A DNA stretch of 64,000 bases. It comes from CAWJJM01 sp963843275 (GTDB taxonomy: Bacteria; Acidobacteriota; Thermoanaerobaculia; Multivoradales; JBCCEF01). Below the pieces are notes generated by a model. It was not told where the DNA came from. It made no database searches and saw nothing but the letters and a program-made list of their open reading frames with translations. A program made the translations under genes and the position numbers. How positions within the stretch are numbered: position 1 is the first letter of the stretch; every line of letters starts with the position of its first letter. Below are positions 20,810 to 29,715 of the stretch, piece by piece. Location of the stretch: positions 124,001 through 188,000 of the forward strand of contig CAWJJM010000011.1 in assembly GCA_963843275.1 (NCBI GenBank), read 5' to 3'.

Positions 20810-20839
20810 GTTGCGCAACAAAATCCGTTGCGCTAAGAT
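20810..20839 (+). promoter_or_regulatory. Promoter and operator of the Xre-RES module
   Basis: TTGCGC (20811-20816) and TAAGAT (20834-20839) are separated by exactly 17 bp. The -35 lies inside a perfect 10-bp palindrome GTTGCGCAAC (20810-20819), and the half-site GTTGCGC recurs at 20827-20833, abutting the -10. A repressor on these sites would occlude RNA polymerase, as expected for antitoxin autoregulation. The ATG follows 6 nt after the -10, so the mRNA should be leaderless. Confidence 0.65.
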
Positions 20840-20845
20840 GACGCC

Positions 20846-21175
20846 ATGCCGGTGGCGACGCGGGACAAAGTGCAGGCCTTGAGCCGCGACTTCGGATCGC
20901 AGCGGCGGGTCGCCGCCCTGCTCGGGGTGAGCCCCTCGCAGGTCAGCCGCTGGATCCGCAGCGGGGGTGTGGATCCGGACAACGCCGAGCGGGTCGACGC
21001 GCTCGAGCATGCGATGGCGAGCCTGCTGCGCCTGTACGCGCCCGAGGCGGCCGAGGCCTGGCTGGTCGGTTTCAACCCCCACCTCGGCGCCCGGCCGCTC
21101 GATCTGGTCCGCGCCGGGCGGACGAGCGAGCTGCTGCGGGCGGTGGCCGTCGAGCGCGCCGGCTCGTTCGCTTGA
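20846..21175 (+). CDS. Xre/MbcA/ParS-like antitoxin
   Basis: A 109-aa protein. The N-terminal half is a small HTH (RDFGSQRRVAALLGVSPSQVSRWIRSG), and the C-terminal half (DALEHAMASLLRLYAPEAAEAWLVGFNPHLGARPLDLVRAG) matches the MbcA/ParS/Xre antitoxin toxin-binding domain, including the conserved W.....NP.LG.RP.D pattern. It should bind and neutralise the RES toxin and repress its own promoter through the palindrome just upstream. Its TGA overlaps the toxin's TTG start. No Shine-Dalgarno is seen, consistent with a leaderless transcript. Confidence 0.88.
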   Translation: MPVATRDKVQALSRDFGSQRRVAALLGVSPSQVSRWIRSGGVDPDNAERVDALEHAMASLLRLYAPEAAEAWLVGFNPHLGARPLDLVRAGRTSELLRAVAVERAGSFA

Positions 21176-21726
21176 TCTGCTGGCGCGTCGCCGTCGTCGA
21201 CGCCGCGGCGGCGTCCCGAGAGCGGGGCGGCATGCTCTGGTTCCCGCGCCCTCTTCAGGGCGATGGCCGCCACGACAACCCCGACCTCTACGGCTGCCTC
21301 TACGTCTCCACCGAGCCTGCCGGCGCCGTCGCCGAGGCCTTGGCGCCGTTCCGTGGCTCGGGGCCCCTGCTCGACGCGATGCTCGAGCGCGGCGGGCGGC
21401 CGCTGAGCCTGGGCGAGCTGGTGCTGGCGGACGACGCCGAGGTCGTCGACCTGGACGATCCCGCCGTCCTGGTCCGCGAGTCCCTCCATCCGTCGGAGGT
21501 GGCGACCCGGCGCCGGGCCCTGACCCAGGGCCATGCGGAGCGCCTCTTCCGCGACCACCCCGAAGCGGTCGGGCTACGCTGGTGGTCGACCCTCGAGTCG
21601 ACCCTGCTGCATCTGACCCTGTTCGACCGGGCCGCCCCCCGGATCACGCTCGCCGGCCACCATCCCCTCACTCCCGACCACCCCGCCGTCGTCGCCGCCG
21701 CCGGGCTTCTCGGGTTGGTGGCGTGA
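21172..21726 (+). CDS. RES domain toxin
   Basis: 184 aa, TTG start overlapping the antitoxin stop. RES family features: an N-terminal CWRV Arg, a GCLYVSTEPAGAVAEAL block carrying the conserved Glu, and WWSTLES near the C-terminus carrying the candidate Ser. Characterised RES toxins (MbcT, Res) deplete NAD+, and ParT modifies a nucleotide-synthesis enzyme. With the antitoxin this is a type II Xre-RES system. The family and pairing are clear; the specific chemistry here is inferred. The location 1.4 kb from NAD synthase is notable but may be chance. Confidence 0.88.
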   Translation: MICWRVAVVDAAAASRERGGMLWFPRPLQGDGRHDNPDLYGCLYVSTEPAGAVAEALAPFRGSGPLLDAMLERGGRPLSLGELVLADDAEVVDLDDPAVLVRESLHPSEVATRRRALTQGHAERLFRDHPEAVGLRWWSTLESTLLHLTLFDRAAPRITLAGHHPLTPDHPAVVAAAGLLGLVA

Positions 21727-21818
21727 GTCGGCGGGCCGCCGGCGACGGCCACCGCCCCGGTAGAATGGCCGCCCGCAAGCGACTTCCCGTGTCTTCTGTC
21801 CGAACGGAGGCGATCTTG

Positions 21819-24800
21819 ATGAAGGCTCCCCTGGCGAGCAGGCTCCTCGCCGTCGCGCTGCTCGGCGCGGCGCTGGCGACCATCCCCACCCCCCCGGCGC
21901 ACGCCGACAGCCGGCTGCTCGAGATGCCGGACGTCGGGGCGCACCACATCGTCTTCGTCTACGCCGGCGACATCTGGGTGGCCGACCGGGACGGCGGACA
22001 TCCGCGGCGGCTGACCGTCCACCCGGCGCGGGAGACGGAGCCGCGGCTGTCGCCGGACGGACGCTGGGTGGCCTTCACCGGGGAGTACGACGGCAACCCG
22101 GACGTCTACGTGGTCTCCGTCGACGGCGGCCAGCCGGTGCGCCTGACCTGGCACCCGGGCCCCGACCGGGCGATCGGCTGGAGCCCGGACGGCTCGCAGG
22201 TGCTCTTCGACTCGCCGCGCGACCTGACCTACCAGCGCGGCGGAGCGCTGTTCCTGGTCTCGACCCGGGGCGGCTTCCCCGAGCGGCTGCCCATGCCCTA
22301 CGCCTGGGACGGGGCGTTCTCCGGCGACGGCGCGCGCATCGCCTACCAGCCGTTCCCCTCCGGCTACGGCGGCATCTCGGGGTGGCGGCACTACCGCGGC
22401 GGCACCACGCCGCCGATCTGGCTCTTCGACCGGGCGAGCCACGAGATCGAGCGCGTGCCGCACGACGGGGCCAACGACTCGCATCCGATGTGGGTCGGCG
22501 ACCGCGTCTACTTCGTCTCCGACCGCGCCGGCACCTCCAACGTCTTCGTCTACGAGGACGGGGCGGTGCGGCAGGTGACCCGTCTCGAGGACTGGGACGT
22601 GCGCTGGGCGAACGCCACCGGCGACGCCCTGGTCTTCGCGGCCGGCGGCCGGCTGCACGTCGTCGACCTCGCGACCGAGCGGGTCGAGACCCTGGCGATC
22701 GACCTCCAGGCCGACCTTCCCGCGACCCGGCCGCACTGGGCGCCGGTGGCGGAGACGATCACCGACGACGGCATCTCCCCGAGCGGCGCGCGGGCGCTGT
22801 TCGCGGCGCGCGGCGAGATCCTGACCGTGCCCGCCGAGAAGGGCGACGTCCGCAACCTGACGCGCACCCCGGGCAGCCACGAGCGCACGCCGCTGTGGTC
22901 GCCGGACGGCACCGAGGTGGCGTGGGTCTCCGACGCCTCCGGCGAGTACGAGCTGGTGATCGGCCCGCACGACGGGATCGGCGCCACGCGGACGATCCGG
23001 CTCGGGCCGCCCGACTACTACTCGCTGCGCGCCTGGTCGCCGGACGGCGGGCGCATCGTCTACACCCACAGCGGGTTGAAGCTGTTCTCGATCTCGACCT
23101 CGGGCGCCTCCGGCCCCGAGGTGATCGACGAGAGCTCGACGCGGCTCTTCGCCGGCGGCTTCGACGTCGCCTTCTCCCCCGACGGACGCTGGCTCGCCTA
23201 CACCAAGATCCTGCCGAACCGCTTCCGCGTGCTGATGCTCCACGACTTCGCCGGCGGCGGGAACCACCAGGTGACGTCGGGCCTCGGCGAGGTCGCCTCG
23301 CCGGTGTTCTCCCGCGACGGCAAGGTCCTCTACTTCACGGCGAGCACCAACATCGGGCCGGCCAAGGTGGGGCTCGACATGACCACCCAGGAGCGCCCGG
23401 TGCGCCGCGGCATCTACGCCGCGGTGCTGGCCGCCGGCGGCGAGACCCCGCTGCCGCTCGAGAGCGACGACGAGCCGGCGGTGGCGGAGAACGAGCTCGA
23501 CGCGGGCGGCGGCGGCGCGGGCGCGGCGCAGGGGAAGGAGGCGAAGGGGAAGAAGACGAAGGAGAAGGAGGAAGGCGACGCCGGCGACGAGCCCGGAGCG
23601 GAGGAGAAGGCGCCGGCGCCCACCCGCATCGACCTCGACGGCCTCGCCGGGCGCATCGTCGCCCTGCCGGTCCCCGAGCGCGACTACGACACGCTGGCGG
23701 TCGCGGCCGGCGGCGACCTGTTCTACGTCGAGCGGCGCCCGCCCGGCGTCAGCGAAGAGCCCCCGGGCGGCGAGGGGCAGGCGGTGCACACGCTGCTGCG
23801 CTTCGACCTGGAGAAGCGGCACCAGGAGACCTTCCTCGACGGGGTGGCCGGCTTCGCGATGAGCCGCGACGGCAAGAAGTTGCTGGTCTCGCTGCCCCAC
23901 CACGCCTGGTCGATCCTCGACGCCGGCGAGAAGGCCGAGGGCGCCGGCAAGCCGCTGCCGCTCGCCGCGGTCCGGGTGCGGGTGGTGCCGCGCGAGGAGT
24001 GGCCGGAGGTCTTCGAGGAGGCGTGGCGCCTGTACCGCGACTTCTTCTGGGACCCGAACATGCACGGCGCGGACTGGCAGGCGGTCCACGACAAGTTCCG
24101 CCCGCTGGTGGACGAGGCCGGCTCGCGCGAGGACGTCGACGACCTGCTGGTCCAGATGGTTGCCGAGGTGGTGTCGAGCCACGCCCGGGCGGCCGGCGGC
24201 GACACCGTCGAGGCCGAGGGCGCGCCGGTGGGCCTGCTCGGCGCCGACTTCGCGGTCGAGGACGGCCATTACCGGATCCGGCGCATCTACACCGGCGAGA
24301 GCTGGAACCCGTTCCTGCGGGCGCCGCTGGCGGTGCCCGGGCGCGACGTCCACGAGGGCGACTGGCTGGTCGCCGTGAACGGCCGGCCGCTGCAGGGCTC
24401 CGACAACGTCTACGCCTTCTTCGAGGGCACGGTCGGCAAGCAGACGGTGCTGGGGATCAACGACCGGCCGGCCCTGGAGGGGGCGCGGCGGGTGACGGTG
24501 GAGCCGATCGCCGACGAGCGCATGCTGCGGCGCTGGAGCTGGATCGAGGACAACCGGCGCAAGGTCGACGCGGCGACCGGCGGGCGGGTCGGCTACGTCT
24601 ACCTGCCGAACACGGCCGGCCAGGGCTTCGAGTACTTCAACCGCTTCTACTTCTCCCAGGTCGACAAGGACGCCGTCATCCTCGACGAGCGCGGCAACGG
24701 CGGCGGCCAGGCGGCGAACTACATCCTCGAGGTGGTCACCCGCCCCTACCTGTCCTCGTGGAAGAACCGGTACGGCGACCTGTTCACCACGCCGGCCGGC

Positions 24801-25193
24801 GCCATCTTCGGGCCCAAGGCGATGCTGATCGACCAGTTCGCCGGCTCCGGCGGCGACTACATGCCCTACATGTTCCGCTACCTGGGGGCCGGGCCGCTGA
24901 TCGGCACCCGCACCTGGGGCGGCCTGATCGGCGGCGGCCCGGTCGCCCCGCTGATCGACGGCGGCTTCCTCAACATCCCCGTCTTCCGGTTCCTCGATCC
25001 CCACGGCGGCTGGTCGGTCGAGAACGAGGGCGTCGCCCCCGACATCGAGGTCGAGCAGACGCCGAAGGAGGTCATCGCCGGCCATGACCCGCAGCTCGAG
25101 CGCACCATCGCCGAGATCGAGAAGGCGCTCGAGGGCTACACGCCCCCGAACCCCGCGGAGGCGCCGCCCATCCCGACGCCGGCGAAACCCTAA
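21819..25193 (+). CDS. Tricorn-like S41 protease with β-propellers
   Basis: 1,124 aa from the ATG at 21819 (GGAGG 11 nt upstream), with a signal peptide ending in PAHADS, so secreted, unlike archaeal tricorn. The N-terminal half holds repeated PD40/WD-like blades (ETEPRLSPDGRWVAFTGEY, RAIGWSPDGSQVLF, HERTPLWSPDGTEVAWVS). A Lys/Glu-rich disordered insert (~residues 560-605) separates it from a PDZ (EGDWLVAVNGRPLQG) and the S41 catalytic part: His in VVSSHARAAGGD, the nucleophile Ser in DQFAGSGGDYMPY, and the RTWGGLIG loop. Predicted role: degradation of peptides outside the cytoplasm. It is likely transcribed from near a TAGAAT hexamer at 21761-21766. Confidence 0.93.
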   Translation: MKAPLASRLLAVALLGAALATIPTPPAHADSRLLEMPDVGAHHIVFVYAGDIWVADRDGGHPRRLTVHPARETEPRLSPDGRWVAFTGEYDGNPDVYVVSVDGGQPVRLTWHPGPDRAIGWSPDGSQVLFDSPRDLTYQRGGALFLVSTRGGFPERLPMPYAWDGAFSGDGARIAYQPFPSGYGGISGWRHYRGGTTPPIWLFDRASHEIERVPHDGANDSHPMWVGDRVYFVSDRAGTSNVFVYEDGAVRQVTRLEDWDVRWANATGDALVFAAGGRLHVVDLATERVETLAIDLQADLPATRPHWAPVAETITDDGISPSGARALFAARGEILTVPAEKGDVRNLTRTPGSHERTPLWSPDGTEVAWVSDASGEYELVIGPHDGIGATRTIRLGPPDYYSLRAWSPDGGRIVYTHSGLKLFSISTSGASGPEVIDESSTRLFAGGFDVAFSPDGRWLAYTKILPNRFRVLMLHDFAGGGNHQVTSGLGEVASPVFSRDGKVLYFTASTNIGPAKVGLDMTTQERPVRRGIYAAVLAAGGETPLPLESDDEPAVAENELDAGGGGAGAAQGKEAKGKKTKEKEEGDAGDEPGAEEKAPAPTRIDLDGLAGRIVALPVPERDYDTLAVAAGGDLFYVERRPPGVSEEPPGGEGQAVHTLLRFDLEKRHQETFLDGVAGFAMSRDGKKLLVSLPHHAWSILDAGEKAEGAGKPLPLAAVRVRVVPREEWPEVFEEAWRLYRDFFWDPNMHGADWQAVHDKFRPLVDEAGSREDVDDLLVQMVAEVVSSHARAAGGDTVEAEGAPVGLLGADFAVEDGHYRIRRIYTGESWNPFLRAPLAVPGRDVHEGDWLVAVNGRPLQGSDNVYAFFEGTVGKQTVLGINDRPALEGARRVTVEPIADERMLRRWSWIEDNRRKVDAATGGRVGYVYLPNTAGQGFEYFNRFYFSQVDKDAVILDERGNGGGQAANYILEVVTRPYLSSWKNRYGDLFTTPAGAIFGPKAMLIDQFAGSGGDYMPYMFRYLGAGPLIGTRTWGGLIGGGPVAPLIDGGFLNIPVFRFLDPHGGWSVENEGVAPDIEVEQTPKEVIAGHDPQLERTIAEIEKALEGYTPPNPAEAPPIPTPAKP

Positions 25194-25233
25194 GCGAGAG
25201 GGCGGAGGCGGGCGCGTCCGCGGCGCCGTCGGC

Positions 25234-28200
25234 TCAGGTCGGGGGCACCGGCACCTCGCCGGTGGAGACCAGCTCGAGCTTCCAGCCCTCGGCCGCGGTG
25301 CCTGCCAGGTCGACGTGCCCGGCGAGGAACTGCAGGCGCCCGGTGTCGGGGCCGCGGGCGGTGCAGAAGCGGTCCTGGAGGAAGAACGGCGGGGTGGCCT
25401 GGTAGAAGAGGGTGGCGCGGACCGCGGCGGGCGGCGCCGGGAGCTCGGCGAGGTCGACCGCGTAGACCAGCGAGTCGCCGCCCCCGGTGACGTAGTCGGG
25501 GTCGTCGCCGACCCCGAAGGCCCCCGCCTCCGCCGCCAGGTCGGGACCGGCGCCCAGCGCGGCGGCGATGGCGGCGCGGTCGGCCTCCGGCAGGGTCCCG
25601 TGCGGCAGGATGCGGTTGTCCTTGGCCTTGGTGCAGATCGACAGGAAGCTGGTGGTCAGCGGCGGCCGCGCCGGGACGTCGACGCCGCACTCGGGGTGGC
25701 GGCCCGGCGGCGGAGCGGTGACCAGCTCCTGGTAGACCTGCGCCTGGTCCTGGCGCTCGATCACCTGGTGGTGGGGCTGGAACACCAGCTCGTCCGGGTG
25801 CAGCCGGGCCGAGCAGTCCGGCATCCACCACAGCTCGCCGGGGAGCGGCCGGCCGGCCGCGTCCACCAGCACGCCGGCGCCGTCGCTGCGCCCCGAGGCC
25901 CACACCACGGCGCCGCGGCCGTCGAGCACCTCGAGGCGCAGGAAGGCGCGCCGGAAGCCGACCCCCGACGGGAACTTGTGCCCCACCCGGCTGGTGACCG
26001 TCACCGGCACGCGCAGCCGGCCGCCGGCGCGGCGGATCTCACCCACCTCCACCTCCGCGGTGGTCGCCGCGGCCTGGTCGAGCATCGCCCGCTCGGTCCA
26101 CAGCAGCGGGTCGAGGCCGAGCGACACCAGCATCGGGTCCTGGGTGCGGATGCCGAGCACGTCGGGGAACTGCTGCGCCATCTTGACGAAGAAGAGGTTC
26201 AGGCCCACCAGCGTGTGGCGGGCGTAGGCGTCACGCACCTCGAGGTCGATGTCCGCCGCCGGCAGGGCGTGCTCGGCCTGGGGGAAGCTCGAGTGCTCCT
26301 GGATGCCGGCGATCTTCGAGCGGTAGGGCGTGCCGGCGGCGTCGGCGCTCGGCATGTGGCAGCCCTGGCACGACTGCGCGCGCTCGCCCGCCCCGAACGG
26401 CAGCGGCCCCTGCGGCGTGGTCCCGACGCGGTAGGAGCTGAAGGCCCACTCCGGGTAGGTGGTCTGCTCGTAGACCTCGCCGAGGCGCTCGCCGGCGCGG
26501 GTGAAGACCGGCAGGTGCACGGTGTGGCAGCTCCCGCACAGCTCGGAGCTGCGCACCGCGGCGCTCTCCACCGCGGTGATCCCGAGAGCGTTCTCCATCG
26601 GCTTGACCTTCGGCGCGGCGAACGGCCCGTAGAGCTCCTCCGGCGGACCCACCAGGAAACTGCCGGTAAAGGTGCGGGCGAAGCCGCGGGCCCCCGGGTT
26701 GAGGAACTCCTGCCGCTCGCGGACGCAGCGGTTCTCCGGCCGGTCGAGGGCCGGGCCGTCGCCCTCGCCGACCAGCATGTGGTGACAGGCGGTGCACGAG
26801 ATGCCGTCGCGGGCGAGCGCCCCGTAGGCGGCCAGCCGGGCCCCGGGGTCGTCGTCCGGCCAGGGCACCGCGTCGGCGACCTCCCGCAGGAAGGGCGTGC
26901 AGTCGTCGCCCGCGCCCGCCCCGCCGCCCCGCCGGTGCGCCGCCAGCGGCCGCACGCCGTCGACGTGGAACTGGCGCTGCCCCGTCACCCCGTGGCAGCC
27001 CAGGCAGGTGTCCTGGACGACGGGCGAGATCGTCGGGTGGAAGGTCTGGGTCTCGCTGGCGAGCTGGGCGTAGAAGATCGGATCGCGTCCGCCCAGGCCC
27101 ATCGGCGAGGTGCGCCAGGTGGCGTAGGGGGACAGGTTGAGCAGCAGATCCCCGCTCTGCGGGTCGGGCGCGGTCATGTCGAACTGCAGGCCCGTCCCGC
27201 CGGCGTCGTGGCAACCGATGCACTGGTCGGAGGTGACGAACTGGCTGGCGGCGGTGAGCGCGCCGGCGTGCGCCCAGACGTTGTCGTAGGTCTCCGACGG
27301 CAGCGCTTCGACGGTCTCCCGGCCGGGGGCCGGCTGGCGGCCGGACGCCAGGGCGGCCACCGCCGGGTCCGCCACCACCCGGGGGCTGCCCAGCCGCTCG
27401 GCGTCGTCGCCGGGCAGCGAGACCAGGCGATGGTGGCTGGGGATCGCCTTCGGGGTGAAGAAGTGCTGGCTGAGGAAGACCAGCGGCCGCCCCGGCTCGC
27501 CCTCGACGTTGACCAGGCTGGCGAAGGTGAAGTCGGCCTCCGCGGAGGCGTGGCAGTTGGTGCAGTACTGTCCGAAGCCCATGTACGGGTAGCGGTTGGG
27601 CGGACCGGCGGGCCAGTCCGGGTCCCAGCCGCTCCAGCCGAACCAGCCCCAGAACCAGCCGTCCTGCGAGGCCTGGCGGTCGCGCACCATCACCGCGGCG
27701 CCGCTGGTCGGCAGCAGGTGGGTGGGGTCGACGCCGGCGCAGGCGGCCGCCGGCGCCGGGTACATCTCCTTGACCATCACGGCCCCGTCGGGGATCGGCT
27801 CCGGCGCCGCCGGCGGCGGGGCATCGACCGGCCGGTTGGCGTGCAGCCAGTCGATCATCTCCGGCGAGTACCAGATCACCACCGGCGCGTGGGTGCCGTG
27901 GTACCGGCCCACCCAGGCGCCGTCCTCGAGCGTGGCGGTGAACGGCCCGGTGTCGCGGACCCCCTTGTCCCGCTTCCAGCCGTGGGCGGCGTCGCGGTGG
28001 CAGAAGTCGCGCAGAAACTCCCCGAGGAGCTCCTCGTAGCGGTCGAGCGGCAGCGCGGCGGGGTGCCGGATCCCCTCCGCCAGCGCCGCGCAGCGGGCGG
28101 GATCGCGCGGCAGCAGGGGCTCGGGCCGCGCGGCGGAGCACTCGAGCTCGCCGCGGGCCGGCACGGCCCCCAGGGCGAGCGCGACCGCGGCGGCGACGGC

Positions 28201-28236
28201 GGCGCGGCGGGCGCGCCCGGCGTGGATCGAGGACAT
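25234..28236 (-). CDS. Six-heme cytochrome c family protein
   Basis: 1,000 aa, start at the ATG 28236 with GGAGGG and a signal peptide (AAVAAAVALALGAVPARGE). Six CxxCH c-heme sites are present: CTNCH (~224), CIGCH (~338), CLGCH (~411), CTACH (~480), CGSCH (~567) and CQGCH (~623). The C-terminal third lacks hemes and has β-rich segments such as VTVTSRVGHKFPSGVGFRRAFLRLEVLDG. It is a periplasmic or surface electron-transfer protein; the heme spacing does not match NrfA or octaheme reductases that I know. No partner reductase or quinol oxidase gene is adjacent. Cytochrome maturation genes must be elsewhere. Confidence 0.85.
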   Translation of the reverse strand: MSSIHAGRARRAAVAAAVALALGAVPARGELECSAARPEPLLPRDPARCAALAEGIRHPAALPLDRYEELLGEFLRDFCHRDAAHGWKRDKGVRDTGPFTATLEDGAWVGRYHGTHAPVVIWYSPEMIDWLHANRPVDAPPPAAPEPIPDGAVMVKEMYPAPAAACAGVDPTHLLPTSGAAVMVRDRQASQDGWFWGWFGWSGWDPDWPAGPPNRYPYMGFGQYCTNCHASAEADFTFASLVNVEGEPGRPLVFLSQHFFTPKAIPSHHRLVSLPGDDAERLGSPRVVADPAVAALASGRQPAPGRETVEALPSETYDNVWAHAGALTAASQFVTSDQCIGCHDAGGTGLQFDMTAPDPQSGDLLLNLSPYATWRTSPMGLGGRDPIFYAQLASETQTFHPTISPVVQDTCLGCHGVTGQRQFHVDGVRPLAAHRRGGGAGAGDDCTPFLREVADAVPWPDDDPGARLAAYGALARDGISCTACHHMLVGEGDGPALDRPENRCVRERQEFLNPGARGFARTFTGSFLVGPPEELYGPFAAPKVKPMENALGITAVESAAVRSSELCGSCHTVHLPVFTRAGERLGEVYEQTTYPEWAFSSYRVGTTPQGPLPFGAGERAQSCQGCHMPSADAAGTPYRSKIAGIQEHSSFPQAEHALPAADIDLEVRDAYARHTLVGLNLFFVKMAQQFPDVLGIRTQDPMLVSLGLDPLLWTERAMLDQAAATTAEVEVGEIRRAGGRLRVPVTVTSRVGHKFPSGVGFRRAFLRLEVLDGRGAVVWASGRSDGAGVLVDAAGRPLPGELWWMPDCSARLHPDELVFQPHHQVIERQDQAQVYQELVTAPPPGRHPECGVDVPARPPLTTSFLSICTKAKDNRILPHGTLPEADRAAIAAALGAGPDLAAEAGAFGVGDDPDYVTGGGDSLVYAVDLAELPAPPAAVRATLFYQATPPFFLQDRFCTARGPDTGRLQFLAGHVDLAGTAAEGWKLELVSTGEVPVPPT

Positions 28237-28312
28237 GGTCCCTCCGCTCCGCGCCCGCACCGCCGGCCGCGCGACCTCTCTCGAGGACGCCCCCCCGTCG
28301 CGCCGCCGCCGG

Positions 28313-28341
28313 TACCGAGCGCGCGTAATTGCGTAATTCAA
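28313..28341 (-). promoter_or_regulatory. AT-rich direct repeat and possible promoter of the cytochrome gene
   Basis: Two adjacent copies of GCGTAATT (28323-28338) make an AT-rich island in an otherwise ~75 % GC gap. On the minus strand TTGAAT (28341-28336) could be a -35, but the hexamer 17 bp on (TCGGTA) is a poor -10. The repeat could instead be a regulator site. Confidence 0.3.
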
Positions 28342-28449
28342 TCGCGCGCCATCAGACCAGAACCCGCCCCACCGGTCAACCCGCGCCGCCGTCCCGGGCT
28401 CCGCCGGCGCCGCGCCCCCCGACCGGAGAGAGGTACCCGCCACCTCGTT

Positions 28450-29541
28450 CTAGGGGGCGGCGAGGCCGGTCCAGGACACGCCCAGCTCCACGTCCGGCTT
28501 CGGGGGGTGGAGGTAGCGGGCCAGGTAGCGGTAGATGTCGCGGCGCACCTTCCACGCTTCCGGGGTGTCGAGGCGGTCGAAGCTGTGGCCGCCGGGCAGG
28601 TCGTAGATCTGGACCTCGAAGTCCTTCCCCGCCGCCTTCAGCGCCTGCACCAGGTGCTCGACCTCGATCACGTTGACGTCCTCGTCCGACCGGTTGCCGT
28701 GGATGCGCACCGGGCGCGTCAGCTTGTCGACGTTCCACACCGGGCTGCGCCGCTTGTACTCGGGGAGGTTCTCGTTGGCGCTCTGGCCGAGGAAGTAGTC
28801 GGCGGCGTAGAGGTCGCGGTAGCCCTGGTCGGAGTAGCCCATGCGCAGGACGAGGTCGGACACCGGCACGCCGGCGAAGCCGACGACGTAGCGGTCGGGG
28901 TGGTCGAACAGGCTCATCAGGGTGATCAGCCCGCCGTGGCTCCAGCCGATCAGGCCCACCCGGTCGGGATCGACCCGCGGGTGGTTGGCCACCGCCCAGT
29001 CGCGGGCGGCGAGGACGTCGCCGACCTCGCGGCCGCCGTAGTCGATGTCCTCGTACGTGCCGCGGCCGTAGCCGGTCGAGCCACGGTACTCCGGCGCCAC
29101 CACGATGTAGCCCTGCGCCATCAGCTCGCGCACCACGTGCGTGTAGTAGGTGTCGAAGTCGCCGTGCACGCCGCCGTGGGGGAAGACCAGCAGCGGCAGC
29201 TTCTGGCGCCCGAAGTCGGCCCTCGGGGTGAACAGGTAGGCGTAGAACTTCACCGGGTTGCCGGCACCGATGCCGGTCGGGTTGGCCTCCCGCCACTTCG
29301 GCGGCCCGTAGATCCGCACCTTCTCGACGACGGCCACGTCCCCCACCCGCTCGAACCACAGGTCGTCGTCGATCTTCTTGGCGAGCTCGTCGAGCCGGTG
29401 GCGCAGCGCGACGCCGAGCTCGCCGAGCTGCTCGGCGCCGGCGGGCGGCGCGGCCGGCTGCTGCGCCGCCGCGGCCGTCGCCGCCAGCGTCAGGGCGGCG
29501 CACAGCGCCGCCGCGGTTCCCCTTGGTGAAAGCAGTCGCAT
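28450..29541 (-). CDS. S9-like prolyl oligopeptidase family hydrolase, exported
   Basis: 363 aa with a signal peptide (ALCAALTLAATAAAAQQ). The α/β-hydrolase core is complete: LPLLVFPHGGVHGDFD (oxyanion loop), the nucleophile in GLIGWSHGGLITL, Asp in IHGNRSDEDVNV and His in LPGGHSFDR. There is no β-propeller domain, only ~75 residues before the catalytic fold, so it resembles dipeptidyl-peptidase/acylaminoacyl-peptidase catalytic domains or an esterase. Predicted to hydrolyse peptides or esters in the periplasm. It reads in the same direction as the cytochrome gene but is separated by 213 bp. Confidence 0.88.
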   Translation of the reverse strand: MRLLSPRGTAAALCAALTLAATAAAAQQPAAPPAGAEQLGELGVALRHRLDELAKKIDDDLWFERVGDVAVVEKVRIYGPPKWREANPTGIGAGNPVKFYAYLFTPRADFGRQKLPLLVFPHGGVHGDFDTYYTHVVRELMAQGYIVVAPEYRGSTGYGRGTYEDIDYGGREVGDVLAARDWAVANHPRVDPDRVGLIGWSHGGLITLMSLFDHPDRYVVGFAGVPVSDLVLRMGYSDQGYRDLYAADYFLGQSANENLPEYKRRSPVWNVDKLTRPVRIHGNRSDEDVNVIEVEHLVQALKAAGKDFEVQIYDLPGGHSFDRLDTPEAWKVRRDIYRYLARYLHPPKPDVELGVSWTGLAAP

Positions 29542-29654
29542 CGGATCCGTCCCCCACGCTCTGGAGTCGATCGGAGTGGCCTCGGGCGAGGCCGTCGGAC
29601 CCGTCGACTGTATCGGAACGTCGCCGGCCCGCCCCGGGTGGGAGCCGCGGACGG

Positions 29655-29689
29655 AAAACGCCCCGGACCGGCGGGACCGGCCCGGGGCG
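29655..29689 (-). terminator. Intrinsic terminator of the BON gene
   Basis: A 13-bp GC stem with one mismatch (CGCCCCGGACCGG at 29659-29671 and CCGGCCCGGGGCG at 29677-29689, 5-nt loop) is followed on the minus strand by TTTT at 29658-29655. It lies 26 bp downstream of the BON gene stop. Confidence 0.6.
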
Positions 29690-29715
29690 GGTGGTTCCGG
29701 GCGACGCTCGCCCGC

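Noticed and set aside
20810..20839. LexA-type box
   Set aside because: The palindrome overlaps the promoter of a toxin-antitoxin module and is better explained as its autoregulatory operator.
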